From an uncultured Paracoccaceae bacterium (GTDB taxonomy: Bacteria; Pseudomonadota; Alphaproteobacteria; Rhodobacterales; Rhodobacteraceae): a stretch of DNA of 64,000 bases. Location of the stretch: NCBI GenBank assembly GCA_947503775.1, contig CANNFE010000005.1:124001-188000 (forward strand). Reading direction: 5' to 3'. The notes under the pieces are model-generated. The model made no database searches. It was not told the origin of the DNA and saw nothing but the letters and a program-made list of their open reading frames with translations. Shown here piece by piece: positions 9,670 through 17,664 of the stretch (its first letter is position 1; each line of letters begins with the position of its first letter). The position numbers and the translations under genes were made by a program.

Positions 9670-10893
9670 ATGGATCTCGGCCTCTCCCCCTCGCTTCAGA
9701 CCACCTTTGATGCCGTCCGCGACATGGTCCGAACCGAGATCGCCCCCCTCGACGACGAATTCCTGGCCGAAGTCGATAAAGGCGATCGCTGGACCTTCAC
9801 GGACCGCCAGACCGAGATCCTTGAAACCCTTAAAACCAAAGCAAAATCCCGCGGTCTCTGGAATTTCTGGGACACCTTTTCGGGCGGCGATCTCAGCACT
9901 GTCGACTACGCCTATCTGGCCGAGGAAATGGGCCGCAGCCATCTGGGCGCCGAGGTGTTCAACTGCAACGCGCCCGATACCGGGAACATGGAGGTCTTCT
10001 CGCGCTACGGCACGGATGCCCTCAAGGAGCGCTGGCTAACCCCTTTGAAAGACGGGGAAATCCGCTCTGCTTACCTGATGACCGAACCGGACGTCGCCAG
10101 CTCGGACGCCACCAATATCGCGATGTCCGCCATCCTCGACGGAGAGGATTACATCCTGAACGGAGAGAAATGGTGGGCCACCGGCGCAGGCGATCCGCGC
10201 TGCGCCGTCTATATCGTGCTCGCAAAAACCGGCGGAGATCACTTCCCCAAACACGTCCAGCACTCGATGTTCGTGGTCCCCTCCGACGCGCCCGGTATAA
10301 AAAAGCTAAGAGCTATGGAGGTTTACGGCCACGACGACGCCCCTCACGGCCACATGCATATCCGGTTCACCGATGTCCGCGTCCCGGCCGCGGACCTTCT
10401 TCTGGGGGAAGGACGCGGCTTTGAAATCGCGCAAGGCCGTCTTGGTCCTGGCCGCATCCACCACTGCATGCGCGCCATCGGTCAAGCCGAGAAGGCCCTG
10501 GAACTGATGACAAACCGATCGATCCGTCGGATCGCCTTCGGCAAACCACTCGCCCAGCTTGGCGCCAATTACGACGAGATCGCCAACGCCCGGATGGACA
10601 TCGAACAGGCCCGCCTCCTTTGTCTCAAGGCCGCCTGGATGATGGATCAGGGCGACAAACGCGCCGCCGCCCCGTGGATCAGCAAAATCAAGGTGATCGC
10701 GCCTGAAATCGCGCTTCGGATCACCGATGCCGCCGTCCAGATGCACGGCGCCATGGGCGTCTCGCAGGACACGCCGCTGGCCCGGCAGTGGACGAATTTG
10801 CGCACACTCCGCCTTGCCGACGGGCCGGACGCAGTTCACCGACGTCAGGTCGCCCGGGCGGAGTTGCGTAAATACACGCAGGAAAAAGTATGA
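9670..10893 (+). CDS. Acyl-CoA dehydrogenase family protein (ACAD10/11-like)
   Basis: A 407-residue flavoprotein. The frame is open further upstream, but ATG at 9670 after AAGGAG is the natural start (MDLGLSPSLQTTFDAVRDMV). Recognisable segments are AYLMTEPDVASSDATNI (FAD/substrate contact), ILNGEKWWATGAGDPRCAV, HMHIRFTDVRVPAADLLLGEGRGFEIAQGRLGPGR in two adjoining stretches, and QMHGAMGVSQDTPLAR. In the usual catalytic-base region it has LADGPDAVH. That DGPD signature is characteristic of the ACAD10/11 and LvaC group, which works with a kinase to remove a phosphorylated hydroxyl group rather than doing ordinary beta-oxidation. The divergent kinase supports that reading; the substrate is unknown. 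Confidence 0.88.
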   Translation: MDLGLSPSLQTTFDAVRDMVRTEIAPLDDEFLAEVDKGDRWTFTDRQTEILETLKTKAKSRGLWNFWDTFSGGDLSTVDYAYLAEEMGRSHLGAEVFNCNAPDTGNMEVFSRYGTDALKERWLTPLKDGEIRSAYLMTEPDVASSDATNIAMSAILDGEDYILNGEKWWATGAGDPRCAVYIVLAKTGGDHFPKHVQHSMFVVPSDAPGIKKLRAMEVYGHDDAPHGHMHIRFTDVRVPAADLLLGEGRGFEIAQGRLGPGRIHHCMRAIGQAEKALELMTNRSIRRIAFGKPLAQLGANYDEIANARMDIEQARLLCLKAAWMMDQGDKRAAAPWISKIKVIAPEIALRITDAAVQMHGAMGVSQDTPLARQWTNLRTLRLADGPDAVHRRQVARAELRKYTQEKV

Positions 10894-10918
10894 CGCATCA
10901 GCGCCTTAAGGCCAACGC

Positions 10919-11128
10919 CTAGACCGGCATATTGTCGAACTGCGCTTCGATCGCCTCGTCGCGTAAAGATGCCTCGAGGCGGCGCGCCCTCCTGGGCACG
11001 GCCATGCGTCTTTGGTCCATCTCGACAATCACACGGTGCAACCTCGGCTGAAGGCTGACCCGATCCGAACTCCCTTCGATCCGTTGCAGCAGATCGCTTA
11101 GCTCATACTCCATTTGTTGGCAGGTCAT
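10919..11128 (-). CDS. Small hypothetical protein
   Basis: A 69-residue basic, soluble protein with a convincing GGGGAGAG ribosome-binding site 5-10 bases before ATG. It reads MTCQQMEYELSDLLQRIEG, then a run rich in Arg (RRMAVPRRARRLEASLRDE), probably two helices. I recognise no family. It is divergent from the sulfurtransferase at 11270 and shares the upstream gap that contains an FNR-type box, so it could be under the same oxygen control. It is convergent with the acyl-CoA dehydrogenase, whose stop is about 25 bases away. Confidence 0.6.
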   Translation of the reverse strand: MTCQQMEYELSDLLQRIEGSSDRVSLQPRLHRVIVEMDQRRMAVPRRARRLEASLRDEAIEAQFDNMPV

Positions 11129-11181
11129 CTCGCTCTCCCCAATGAGACAAGAGGACCATAACAGATTCGCTCGCCTTTTGC

Positions 11182-11195
11182 TTGATCTACATCAA
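11182..11195. promoter_or_regulatory. FNR/FnrL-type binding site (perfect consensus palindrome)
   Basis: The sequence TTGAT-CTAC-ATCAA matches the FNR consensus TTGAT-N4-ATCAA exactly, including the two-fold symmetry. Its centre lies about 81 bases before the ATG of the sulfurtransferase gene and about 60 bases before the start of the divergent small gene. In Rhodobacterales this motif is bound by FnrL under low oxygen. Whether it activates or represses depends on the transcription start, which cannot be read here. Confidence 0.72.
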
Positions 11196-11269
11196 CCTCA
11201 GGTTCGCCCCGGTTTTCTTTTCGATTTCAGGCCGCTGGACGGCAGGATCGGCGGCCGCTACCAAGAGCT

Positions 11270-11695
11270 ATGGATATTCGCCCTCTCACGTCTGACTACG
11301 CGGTCTCTCCTCAGATCGAACCGGCAGATATTCTGGCGATCCGCGAGGCGGGGTTCACCACGATCATCTGTAATCGCCCCGATATCGAGGTGCCGCCGGC
11401 CCTTCAAAGCGACGCGCTGAGGCGTGCGGCAGAGGCCGAGGGCCTTGTCTTCAAGGATCTTCCGGTCACCCATCAAAGCCTCACGCCAGAGATCATCGCG
11501 GATCAGCGGCGCATCTTGGATGCCTCATCAGGCCCGGTTCTGGCCTATTGCGCCTCCGGGACCCGGTCCTCGATCGTGTGGTCCCTGGGGCAGGCGGGCG
11601 ATCTGACGACGGACGAGATCATCGAGGCAACGGCCCGCGCAGGCTATGATCTGGCCGGGCTGCGTCCGCAGCTCGATCATCTGGCGAAAGGCTGA
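11270..11695 (+). CDS. TIGR01244/DUF442 family sulfurtransferase-phosphatase-like protein
   Basis: A 141-residue protein with the dual-specificity-phosphatase-like fold of the Blh N-terminal domain. It starts MDIRPLTSDYAVSPQIEPAD, then FTTIICNRPDIEVP, and has the cysteine loop AYCASGTRSSIVW (C-x2-G-x-R-S) near residue 96. In related proteins this domain is fused to a persulfide dioxygenase-type metallo-beta-lactamase, or acts alone beside sulfide-oxidation genes. A role in handling protein or small-molecule persulfide sulfur is therefore likely. The gene stands alone on its strand, convergent with the FliM-like gene 7 bases away, and has an FNR box upstream. The exact substrate is not known. 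Confidence 0.85.
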   Translation: MDIRPLTSDYAVSPQIEPADILAIREAGFTTIICNRPDIEVPPALQSDALRRAAEAEGLVFKDLPVTHQSLTPEIIADQRRILDASSGPVLAYCASGTRSSIVWSLGQAGDLTTDEIIEATARAGYDLAGLRPQLDHLAKG

Positions 11696-11702
11696 AAACC
11701 AG

Positions 11703-12683
11703 TCACTCCGCCCCATCCTCGACCGCATTGAGTTCCTTCATCTCGGCGGGCATCTGAAGCTCTGGTGCAGCGCCCGGCGGAGACGCAATCTCGGCCAAAT
11801 CGAAGACCGGTTGAGAAACCACATCGCTGACAAGCCTAAGCGCGCGCGAGCCCGAAACCTGCCCCAGACGGCCCCGCGCCACGACCGCGCCGGCCATCGT
11901 TTCGATCCTGACATGCGAGAGCGCGGCGACCGGCACCGGAAGAACCGTTCCAACCTCGAGGGCGCGCAGATCAGCCAAAGGCAGGCTGGGTCGGTGCAGC
12001 ACCGCCTCAAGCTCGGCCGTGGCGGTCATCAATCGTGCCTTGAACTGCTTGCGCCAGGTTTCAATTCCCGCTTTGGTTTCCGTCGCTGGCTGCATCGCTT
12101 CGGGCAGAATGATCTTGAGCGTCCCCTGCCGTCCTTCCGCGTCAAGCGCTACCTTCAGATCCGTCATCCGAAATGCGCCATCCTCCAGCAAAAGCTCCGC
12201 CGCTGACACCTCTGACAAAAGGGTCGGCTGCGCGTACCCCTTAAACCGTTTCGCAAGGGACAGCCCGGCCGCCAGATCCGCGATCTGCAGCAATACGGCG
12301 TCGATCACGGCCGTCGCCATAGCGGCATCGGTATGGGTCGGGCGACGCGGCTCGGACGGCTCCGCCGCGACCCGGCCGGTTGTCGACATTTCCACGATCG
12401 CGGCCATGACCTGCTGGCCCAGCGCGATCAGACCCGATTGCTCGTCCGGGCCGCGCAGCAGAAGGATCATCGCGTCGTCCTGCAGATCCGACAGACAATC
12501 CGCGAGCTGTCTGACGTCTTCTTGCCCATCCGTGATGCGCAGATCCAGACCGGTGGCCTGCTCGGCCCCTTTGCGAAATGCCCGTCCCAACACCTTGAGA
12601 TCGGCATCATCCCGCGCGGCGCCAGCGCCGACAGGTCGCAGCTTGCGACGCAATACCGGGTCTGTCCGGTCCTGTCCTGTCAT
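11703..12683 (-). CDS. FliM/FliN-like protein with C-terminal SpoA-type domain
   Basis: A 326-residue soluble protein, start chosen at ATG 12683 behind GAGGAC; the frame extends eight codons further but without a ribosome-binding site. Residues about 1-230 are mostly helical and unrecognised. Residues about 240-300 (LHRPSLPLADLRALEVGTVL, then PVPVAALSHVRIET and GRLGQVSGSRALRLV) look like the SpoA/FliN-type beta-domain of flagellar motor switch or secretion C-ring proteins. No other flagellar gene lies in the window. It follows the sensor kinase gene with a 68-base gap on the same strand and may share its transcript. It could be a FliM paralogue working outside the motor; this is inference. 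Confidence 0.68.
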   Translation of the reverse strand: MTGQDRTDPVLRRKLRPVGAGAARDDADLKVLGRAFRKGAEQATGLDLRITDGQEDVRQLADCLSDLQDDAMILLLRGPDEQSGLIALGQQVMAAIVEMSTTGRVAAEPSEPRRPTHTDAAMATAVIDAVLLQIADLAAGLSLAKRFKGYAQPTLLSEVSAAELLLEDGAFRMTDLKVALDAEGRQGTLKIILPEAMQPATETKAGIETWRKQFKARLMTATAELEAVLHRPSLPLADLRALEVGTVLPVPVAALSHVRIETMAGAVVARGRLGQVSGSRALRLVSDVVSQPVFDLAEIASPPGAAPELQMPAEMKELNAVEDGAE

Positions 12684-12751
12684 GTCCTCGGCCTGCCTTG
12701 CGCCCATCTGGGCAAGTCTTAACCGCTGAACATTACCGGGGGGTTAAGTCG

Positions 12752-15412
12752 TCACTCCGCCGCGAGAGCCTGTGCTTCAGGCAGCACGACACGGAACGCG
12801 GCGCCCTCGCGGCCGGGCAGATAATCTATTGATCCGCCAAGCTTTTCCATGATCTCGCGGCAAATGGCGAGGCCCAGCCCCGCGCCTCCGGCGGCGGCGT
12901 GATCCGAAAGGCGCGAGAATTTCTCGAAGATGATCCGGCGAGACGGCTTTGGAATACCGCTTCCGTTGTCGATCACGTCGATCGTCCGGCCATTCACCTC
13001 GATCCGCAACTCTGGCACCGCCGCATCGCAGTATTTCGCGGCGTTCGAAATCAGGTTGATAAAGACCTGGCTCAGCCGGTCGAGATCCGTCTCAAGCAGG
13101 CATCCAGCCTCGGCGTCGCGGTCGCGGATGATCCGCAAACCGGTCGTCTGCCGCTCGGTTGCCGCCATCGCGCGATCGATCAGATCAACCAGCGAGCCGC
13201 CCGCAATGTTGAGCGTCACCTGACCGTTCTCCAGCACGCTCAGATCCAGCAGATCGTCCAGAAGACGGGTCAGCCGGACCGCCTCATCCTGGATGATGCT
13301 GGCAAACCGCGCCCGTTCGTCCGCCGGAACGCCGCCGTCGCGCAAAAGCTCGGAAAACGCCCGGATCGAGGTCATGGGCGTGCGCAACTCGTGACTGATC
13401 TGGCTGAGAAACCCGTCCTTCTGGATCGACAAGGCCGTCAGTTTCTCGTTCGCCTCCCGAAGCTTCTGGGCGGTCAGCGTCAGCTCCGCCGATTTCGCCT
13501 CGAGCCGCGATGAATATTCCCGCATCTGCGCCGTCTCGTCCGCAACGGCGATCAGATCCTCGACGGACACGGAGGTTCCGCCCTGGATCTGACCGATCAT
13601 CGCATGGGCGGTCGCCGCCCCGACGGACCCGGCAAGCTCTCGTTCGAGCCGGTGAAGAAAATCAGGCGTGACCTCCGGCAGATACCCGGCCGTGCCCTGA
13701 AGGCGCGCCTGCCCCTCGAAAAGCCGGTGCGCCTGCGCGCTGCCAAGGATCCGCTGCGCCATCACGAGCAAATCCTCGGCCTCTGCGGTTCCCTGCCCCC
13801 ATCCCTTGGGGCTGTCCGAATGGGCGAAGACATCGACGACCTGCGCCCCCTGAAGCCGCTCGAGCGGGCTTGGGAAGGACAGGACCGAGCCAGCAAAGAC
13901 CGCTAGCGTATTAAAGAGCATCGACCACAGGACCGTGTGCAGAACCGGATCCATCCCTTCGATCCCGAAAAGCGCCTGCGGCCTGAGCCAGCCGATCCCT
14001 GCAGGGCCGTCAGTCATCAGGCTCTCCGGCAGACCCAGCCCGCTTCCCGGCAGAAAGAGCGTGTAAACCCAGATCGCGAACCCGATCCCAAGCCCGGCCC
14101 CGGCCCCGATCCGTGTCGCACCCCTCCAGAACAGGCCCGCCAGCAGCGGCGGAAGGATCTGAGCGCTGCCCGCGAACGAAATCAGCCCGATCGAGGCGAG
14201 CGATTCCCGCGCCCCCGAAAGCTGAAAGTAGAGCCATCCCAGCGACAGAACGACCGCGATCGAGACCCGGCGCGAGAGGATCACGATCCGCCGGACATCG
14301 CCCGACATGCTGGCTCTGTCGCCCGTTGAGCTAAGCCAGATCGGCATGACGATGTGGTTCGAGACCATGATGGACAGCGCGATAGAGGCCACGATGACCA
14401 TCGATGTCGCCGAGGACAGGCCCCCGAGGAACGAGAAAAAGGCAAGGCCCTCCGCTCCCAGATGAAGGGGAAGCGTCAGAACGAAAAGATCGGGGTTTGA
14501 TCCCTCCGGCATGACGTCCAGTCCGATCACGGCGATCGGCAGAACGAAAAGGCTCATCGCGCCCAGATAAAGCGGGAAGGCCCAGCTTGCCGTCGCCAGA
14601 TGACGCTCGTCCGAGTTTTCAACAACCATGACGTGGAACATCCGGGGCAGACACAAGACGGCCGCCGCCGACAGAAAGATTAGGCCCGCCCAGCGTCCCG
14701 GCCCGATCTGCCATTCGGCCTGCGAAGAGGCATCGATCCGCGCCAGCACATCTGCGGGTCCATCCGCCACCTGCCAGACGACGAAGACCCCGACGGCCAG
14801 CAGCGCAAAAAGCTTGACGACCGCCTCCAGCGCAATGGCCATGACCACGCCGTGATGCCGCTCGTTCACGTCAAGGTTGCGCGTGCCGAAGAGGATGGTG
14901 AAGAGCGCGAGACCCACGGCAACCCAGAACGCCGTCGCCTGAAGCTCGGCCTCCCCCCAGCCTTGGGCCGCAAAAACCGAAACGGAGAGGGTCACCGATT
15001 GCAATTGCAGCGCGATATAGGGCGTCGTCGCCACGACGGCGATGACCGTGACGATCACTCCCAGCGTGTTCGACTTGCCGAACCGGGACGAGATGAGGTC
15101 GGCGATCGAGGTGATCCTTTGGGTGCGCCCCACGCGCACCAGTTTCCGCAAGAGCGCCCACCAGCCCACGAGGATGAGGGTGGGTCCAAGATAGATCACG
15201 AGATATTCCAGCCCCGACCGCGCGGCATATCCAACGGCGCCGTAAAACGTCCAGCCCGTGCAGTAGACCGAAAGCGACAGCGTGTAGATGAGCGGTGATC
15301 GCAGCCAACCGTCGCGTCCGCGCTCGGCCCGCCGCTCGGCCAGGAAGGCCACGACGAACAGGATCGCGACATAGCTCAGCGCTATCCCGACCAGAAGATT
15401 GAACGACAGCAT
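12752..15412 (-). CDS. SLC5-transporter/STAC/sensor histidine kinase (CbrA/CrbS-like)
   Basis: An 886-residue hybrid. Residues about 1-510 form a sodium:solute-symporter-like membrane domain with around 13 spans (YTLSLSVYCTGWTFYGAVGY, ITSIADLISSRFGKS). Residues about 540-620 resemble the STAC domain (LLVMAQRILGSAQAHRLFEG, ELAGSVGAATAHAMI). A coiled linker leads to the kinase: H-box FLSQISHELRTPMTSIRAFS near residue 660, N-box INLISNAAKYCD, G1 VIDNGSGIPKPS, G2 GAGLGLAICREIMEKLGG. There is no receiver domain. In Pseudomonas CbrA and Vibrio CrbS this architecture senses amino or short organic acids. Its ATG overlaps the small membrane gene stop as TGATG. Expected partner: the single-domain response regulator two genes upstream. 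Confidence 0.92.
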   Translation of the reverse strand: MLSFNLLVGIALSYVAILFVVAFLAERRAERGRDGWLRSPLIYTLSLSVYCTGWTFYGAVGYAARSGLEYLVIYLGPTLILVGWWALLRKLVRVGRTQRITSIADLISSRFGKSNTLGVIVTVIAVVATTPYIALQLQSVTLSVSVFAAQGWGEAELQATAFWVAVGLALFTILFGTRNLDVNERHHGVVMAIALEAVVKLFALLAVGVFVVWQVADGPADVLARIDASSQAEWQIGPGRWAGLIFLSAAAVLCLPRMFHVMVVENSDERHLATASWAFPLYLGAMSLFVLPIAVIGLDVMPEGSNPDLFVLTLPLHLGAEGLAFFSFLGGLSSATSMVIVASIALSIMVSNHIVMPIWLSSTGDRASMSGDVRRIVILSRRVSIAVVLSLGWLYFQLSGARESLASIGLISFAGSAQILPPLLAGLFWRGATRIGAGAGLGIGFAIWVYTLFLPGSGLGLPESLMTDGPAGIGWLRPQALFGIEGMDPVLHTVLWSMLFNTLAVFAGSVLSFPSPLERLQGAQVVDVFAHSDSPKGWGQGTAEAEDLLVMAQRILGSAQAHRLFEGQARLQGTAGYLPEVTPDFLHRLERELAGSVGAATAHAMIGQIQGGTSVSVEDLIAVADETAQMREYSSRLEAKSAELTLTAQKLREANEKLTALSIQKDGFLSQISHELRTPMTSIRAFSELLRDGGVPADERARFASIIQDEAVRLTRLLDDLLDLSVLENGQVTLNIAGGSLVDLIDRAMAATERQTTGLRIIRDRDAEAGCLLETDLDRLSQVFINLISNAAKYCDAAVPELRIEVNGRTIDVIDNGSGIPKPSRRIIFEKFSRLSDHAAAGGAGLGLAICREIMEKLGGSIDYLPGREGAAFRVVLPEAQALAAE

Positions 15413-15681
15413 CAGCCGTCCCCGCCGCCGGTCTCCTCCGTCTCCGGACGGCTCAGCGGTCCAGCGAGGGCCGCCGCCGCGAGGATGAGGACAAGCCAGG
15501 CGCCAAAGATGTAGATCGCCGCAGTCGAGTTAAGCTGCGCCCCGTCGCCGGATCCGCCCGACCATGTCAGCGGAAGCATCAGCAGAACCGTGCCCGCGAC
15601 CGGCAGCACGCGCGCCACATCCCTCAGCCGGCGGCGGCGGTAGGTGTCGCGTGCGAGAAAGATCGACGGGCGCTGGCTCAT
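15412..15681 (-). CDS. Small two-span membrane protein of the sensor operon
   Basis: An 89-residue protein, MSQRPSIFLARDTYRRRRLR at the cytoplasmic N-terminus, then spans at about residues 24-41 (VLPVAGTVLLMLPLTW) and 53-74 (AAIYIFGAWLVLILAAAAL). The tail is acidic (PETEETGGGDG). It sits between the response regulator (4-base ATGA overlap) and the SLC5-kinase (1-base TGATG overlap). In size and position it resembles the small subunits (DUF485, DUF4212) that accompany solute symporters such as ActP. No sequence motif proves membership of either family, so a role as accessory subunit of the SLC5-kinase is inferred from coupling and topology. A longer in-frame extension overlaps the response regulator and is rejected. 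Confidence 0.78.
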   Translation of the reverse strand: MSQRPSIFLARDTYRRRRLRDVARVLPVAGTVLLMLPLTWSGGSGDGAQLNSTAAIYIFGAWLVLILAAAALAGPLSRPETEETGGGDG

Positions 15682-16046
15682 GACGCGGCCAGCGCGCGCA
15701 CGCTTTCCAGAACTTCCGCATTTGAGAAAGGCTTGGTCATGAACCGGCTGACCCCCAGCCGGTCCGCCATTTCGCGGTCCTTGGTCTGGCCGCGGGCCGT
15801 CAGCATCAGTACCGGAATATCGGCGGTCGCCGGATCGGCCCGAAGGTCGCGCAAGATATCGAACCCGCTCCGCCCCGGCAGCATGACATCGAGAATAACA
15901 AGCTCGGGCCGCCCCTCCCGGACTTTGTCCGTCGCCGTTTGCCCATCGGAATGCGTATGCACGGTCCATCCGTCTCGACTGAGAATAAAGCTGATCGCCT
16001 CGATGATATTCGGCTCATCTTCGATCAGCAGGACGCGTCGTCCCAT
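15678..16046 (-). CDS. Single-domain response regulator
   Basis: A 122-residue CheY-like receiver with no output domain. The start at ATG 16046 follows GGGAGGACC; an earlier start would add an unrelated stretch. Motifs are VLLIEDEPNIIEAI (acidic pocket), LVILDVMLPGRSGFD with the phosphoacceptor Asp near residue 53, VLMLTARGQTKDREM with the conserved Thr, and FMTKPFSNAEVL with the conserved Lys. CrbS/CbrA-type kinases normally pair with a regulator bearing a DNA-binding domain, so a bare receiver here implies a phosphorelay, protein-protein output, or a second partner. It overlaps the small membrane gene by four bases and lies 115 bases downstream of the ScfR-type gene. Confidence 0.93.
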   Translation of the reverse strand: MGRRVLLIEDEPNIIEAISFILSRDGWTVHTHSDGQTATDKVREGRPELVILDVMLPGRSGFDILRDLRADPATADIPVLMLTARGQTKDREMADRLGVSRFMTKPFSNAEVLESVRALAAS

Positions 16047-16161
16047 CGTGTCAGGTCCTCCCAAACCCCCTCCGTGGCCGGTGGTCCGGCTCTTGGGTTC
16101 GACTATTGCGGCAAAGAAGAAGCCTGTCAAAATTCATTGCCGATCCGCAAGGCTGCGGTTC

Positions 16162-17439
16162 TCAAAGAATAGAGGCCTCCCGTCGGGCGGCGCAGCTTGT
16201 TCTGGGGCAGACCTTGCAGCTTGACCCGACCTCAAGCGCGGCCGAGGTTTCGGGCGCATCCGCCAGAAGAAGCATGGTCGCCTCGACCACGGGCGGGGCG
16301 TCGAACCGCCCGGGGCCGCGCATCTCGGCGGTCGCGAAGGCCGTGAACCGCGCAGGCGGCGCCGAGGGCATGACGAGATCCGCCCGCACCGGCAATCCGG
16401 CCCGTCCCAAGGCGGTAAAGACCGGCCAGCGCGCGCAGGCCGCCCCAAGCGACGGCATCTGAAACCCGGCCACCGGCTTGCGAAAGAGGATCGCTCCGGC
16501 GGCATCGCACAGAACAAGACCGGTCGGCCGCCCGCCCAGCCCGCTTATTCCGACCGCAAGCCGGCGCAGAACAACCCCGAGATCGACGTCGAACTGCACC
16601 GCCAGGCGCGACGGATCAAAATCCTTCGAGGCGCGAAAGGACGCAAGCGCGGCCTCCGGGATCGCAGCGGCATCGCGGGCATACCGCTCCAGTACCGGTC
16701 GCGCGGTCCGGCGCGCCTGAGGTGAGAAAAGCGTCTCGAGCGCCTCTTCCACAGCCTCGGGCCCGCCCTCCTCCAAGGACGCTAGGCGCCAGTCGTGCGC
16801 CTGAAAGACGGATCCGATCTCGTCCATCGGGCTTTCCGATGCGCCTTCGGCCGCATCACGCTCCAGATAGTCGACAAGCGCCTGACTGTGCTCGGCCAGA
16901 CGCAGGCTGTCATTGTAAAGATTGGCGTGAAAGCGGCGGCGCCAATCGGCATCGAGGTCCTCTCCGTTGGCGAGGATCGACGAGGTCGACCGGATCGCAG
17001 TAACCGCCGAGATCGTCTCGTGCAGGGACGCGGCCAGATCCGGATCGTGCACCATCCGGTCGGTCAGCGCTTCGACCCGCTCGGCCAGCAGATCGATCCT
17101 CGAGGCCTGCGCGGCGACCAGCTTTGCCCAGCCGGGAAACCGGTTCGCAAATTCGTCGATCCGGTCCAGCTCCGTTTTGACATCGAGCGCATTGGCCGCC
17201 GTCTGAAGATCGCGCACCAGCGCGGCCTCGGCCCCTTCCATCAGCAAATGCGAATCCATCTGCAACTCGCGGGCGATGGCATTGACCAGCCGCCCGCCGA
17301 TCCGGCGCCGGTCATGCTCGATAAGGTTGAGATACGAGGCCGAGATCTCAACCTGCCGGGCAAGATCCGCCTGTTTGACCCCTGCGGCCATTCGCGCCTT
17401 GCGGATCCTCGAGCCGATTTGCCCTGTCGAAAGCGCCAT
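16162..17439 (-). CDS. ScfR-type XRE-family regulator (short-chain acyl-CoA responsive candidate)
   Basis: A 425-residue regulator; ATG at 17439 follows AGGAAAAATCG. The N-terminal helix-turn-helix is IGSRIRKARMAAGVKQADLA followed by VEISASYLNLIEHDRRRI. The long C-terminal part matches the DUF2083/ScfR layout and ends with a cysteine cluster (SSCKVCPRTSCAARRE; C-x2-C-x4-C). Rhodobacter sphaeroides PccR and MccR of this family respond to short-chain acyl-CoA and control propionate- and ethylmalonyl-pathway genes. Here the gene is divergent from an ABC transporter and acetyl-CoA synthetase and heads the operon carrying the SLC5-kinase. I infer that it senses the activated product of the imported acid. 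Which acyl-CoA is unknown. Confidence 0.87.
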   Translation of the reverse strand: MALSTGQIGSRIRKARMAAGVKQADLARQVEISASYLNLIEHDRRRIGGRLVNAIARELQMDSHLLMEGAEAALVRDLQTAANALDVKTELDRIDEFANRFPGWAKLVAAQASRIDLLAERVEALTDRMVHDPDLAASLHETISAVTAIRSTSSILANGEDLDADWRRRFHANLYNDSLRLAEHSQALVDYLERDAAEGASESPMDEIGSVFQAHDWRLASLEEGGPEAVEEALETLFSPQARRTARPVLERYARDAAAIPEAALASFRASKDFDPSRLAVQFDVDLGVVLRRLAVGISGLGGRPTGLVLCDAAGAILFRKPVAGFQMPSLGAACARWPVFTALGRAGLPVRADLVMPSAPPARFTAFATAEMRGPGRFDAPPVVEATMLLLADAPETSAALEVGSSCKVCPRTSCAARREASIL

Positions 17440-17664
17440 CGATTTTTCCTGCCTTATCAACAGATCGCTGCATTGCGCAGATAAAAAGATTTACAGCATT
17501 CTGCGCTGCATTGTCGACAAATTTACAGAAAAACGCAGTCATGCAAAGGTCTTGTTGCGAGATTTTCCGCCAACGGCCATGACTCGTGCACGCTGTAAAG
17601 ACGGCGGACGTGCCAGGCGCGCGAGGAGGCGCGGATGGGACGGACCATCCATCGGGAGGATAAC
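17440..17664. promoter_or_regulatory. Divergent control region with repeated operator-like elements
   Basis: This 225-base gap separates the ScfR-type gene (minus) from the ABC-transporter operon (plus). It holds two copies of CGCTGCATTG (17466-17475 and 17504-17513, 38 bp apart), two copies of ATTTACAG (17489-17496 and 17521-17528, 32 bp apart) and the CTGC-N5-GCAG palindrome at 17468-17480. A further CTGTAAAG in the opposite orientation lies near 17593. The cluster is next to the ScfR-type gene, as expected for autoregulation plus control of the divergent operon. These are candidate sites only. The transporter ribosome-binding site is GGGAGGA just before 17665. Confidence 0.5.
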
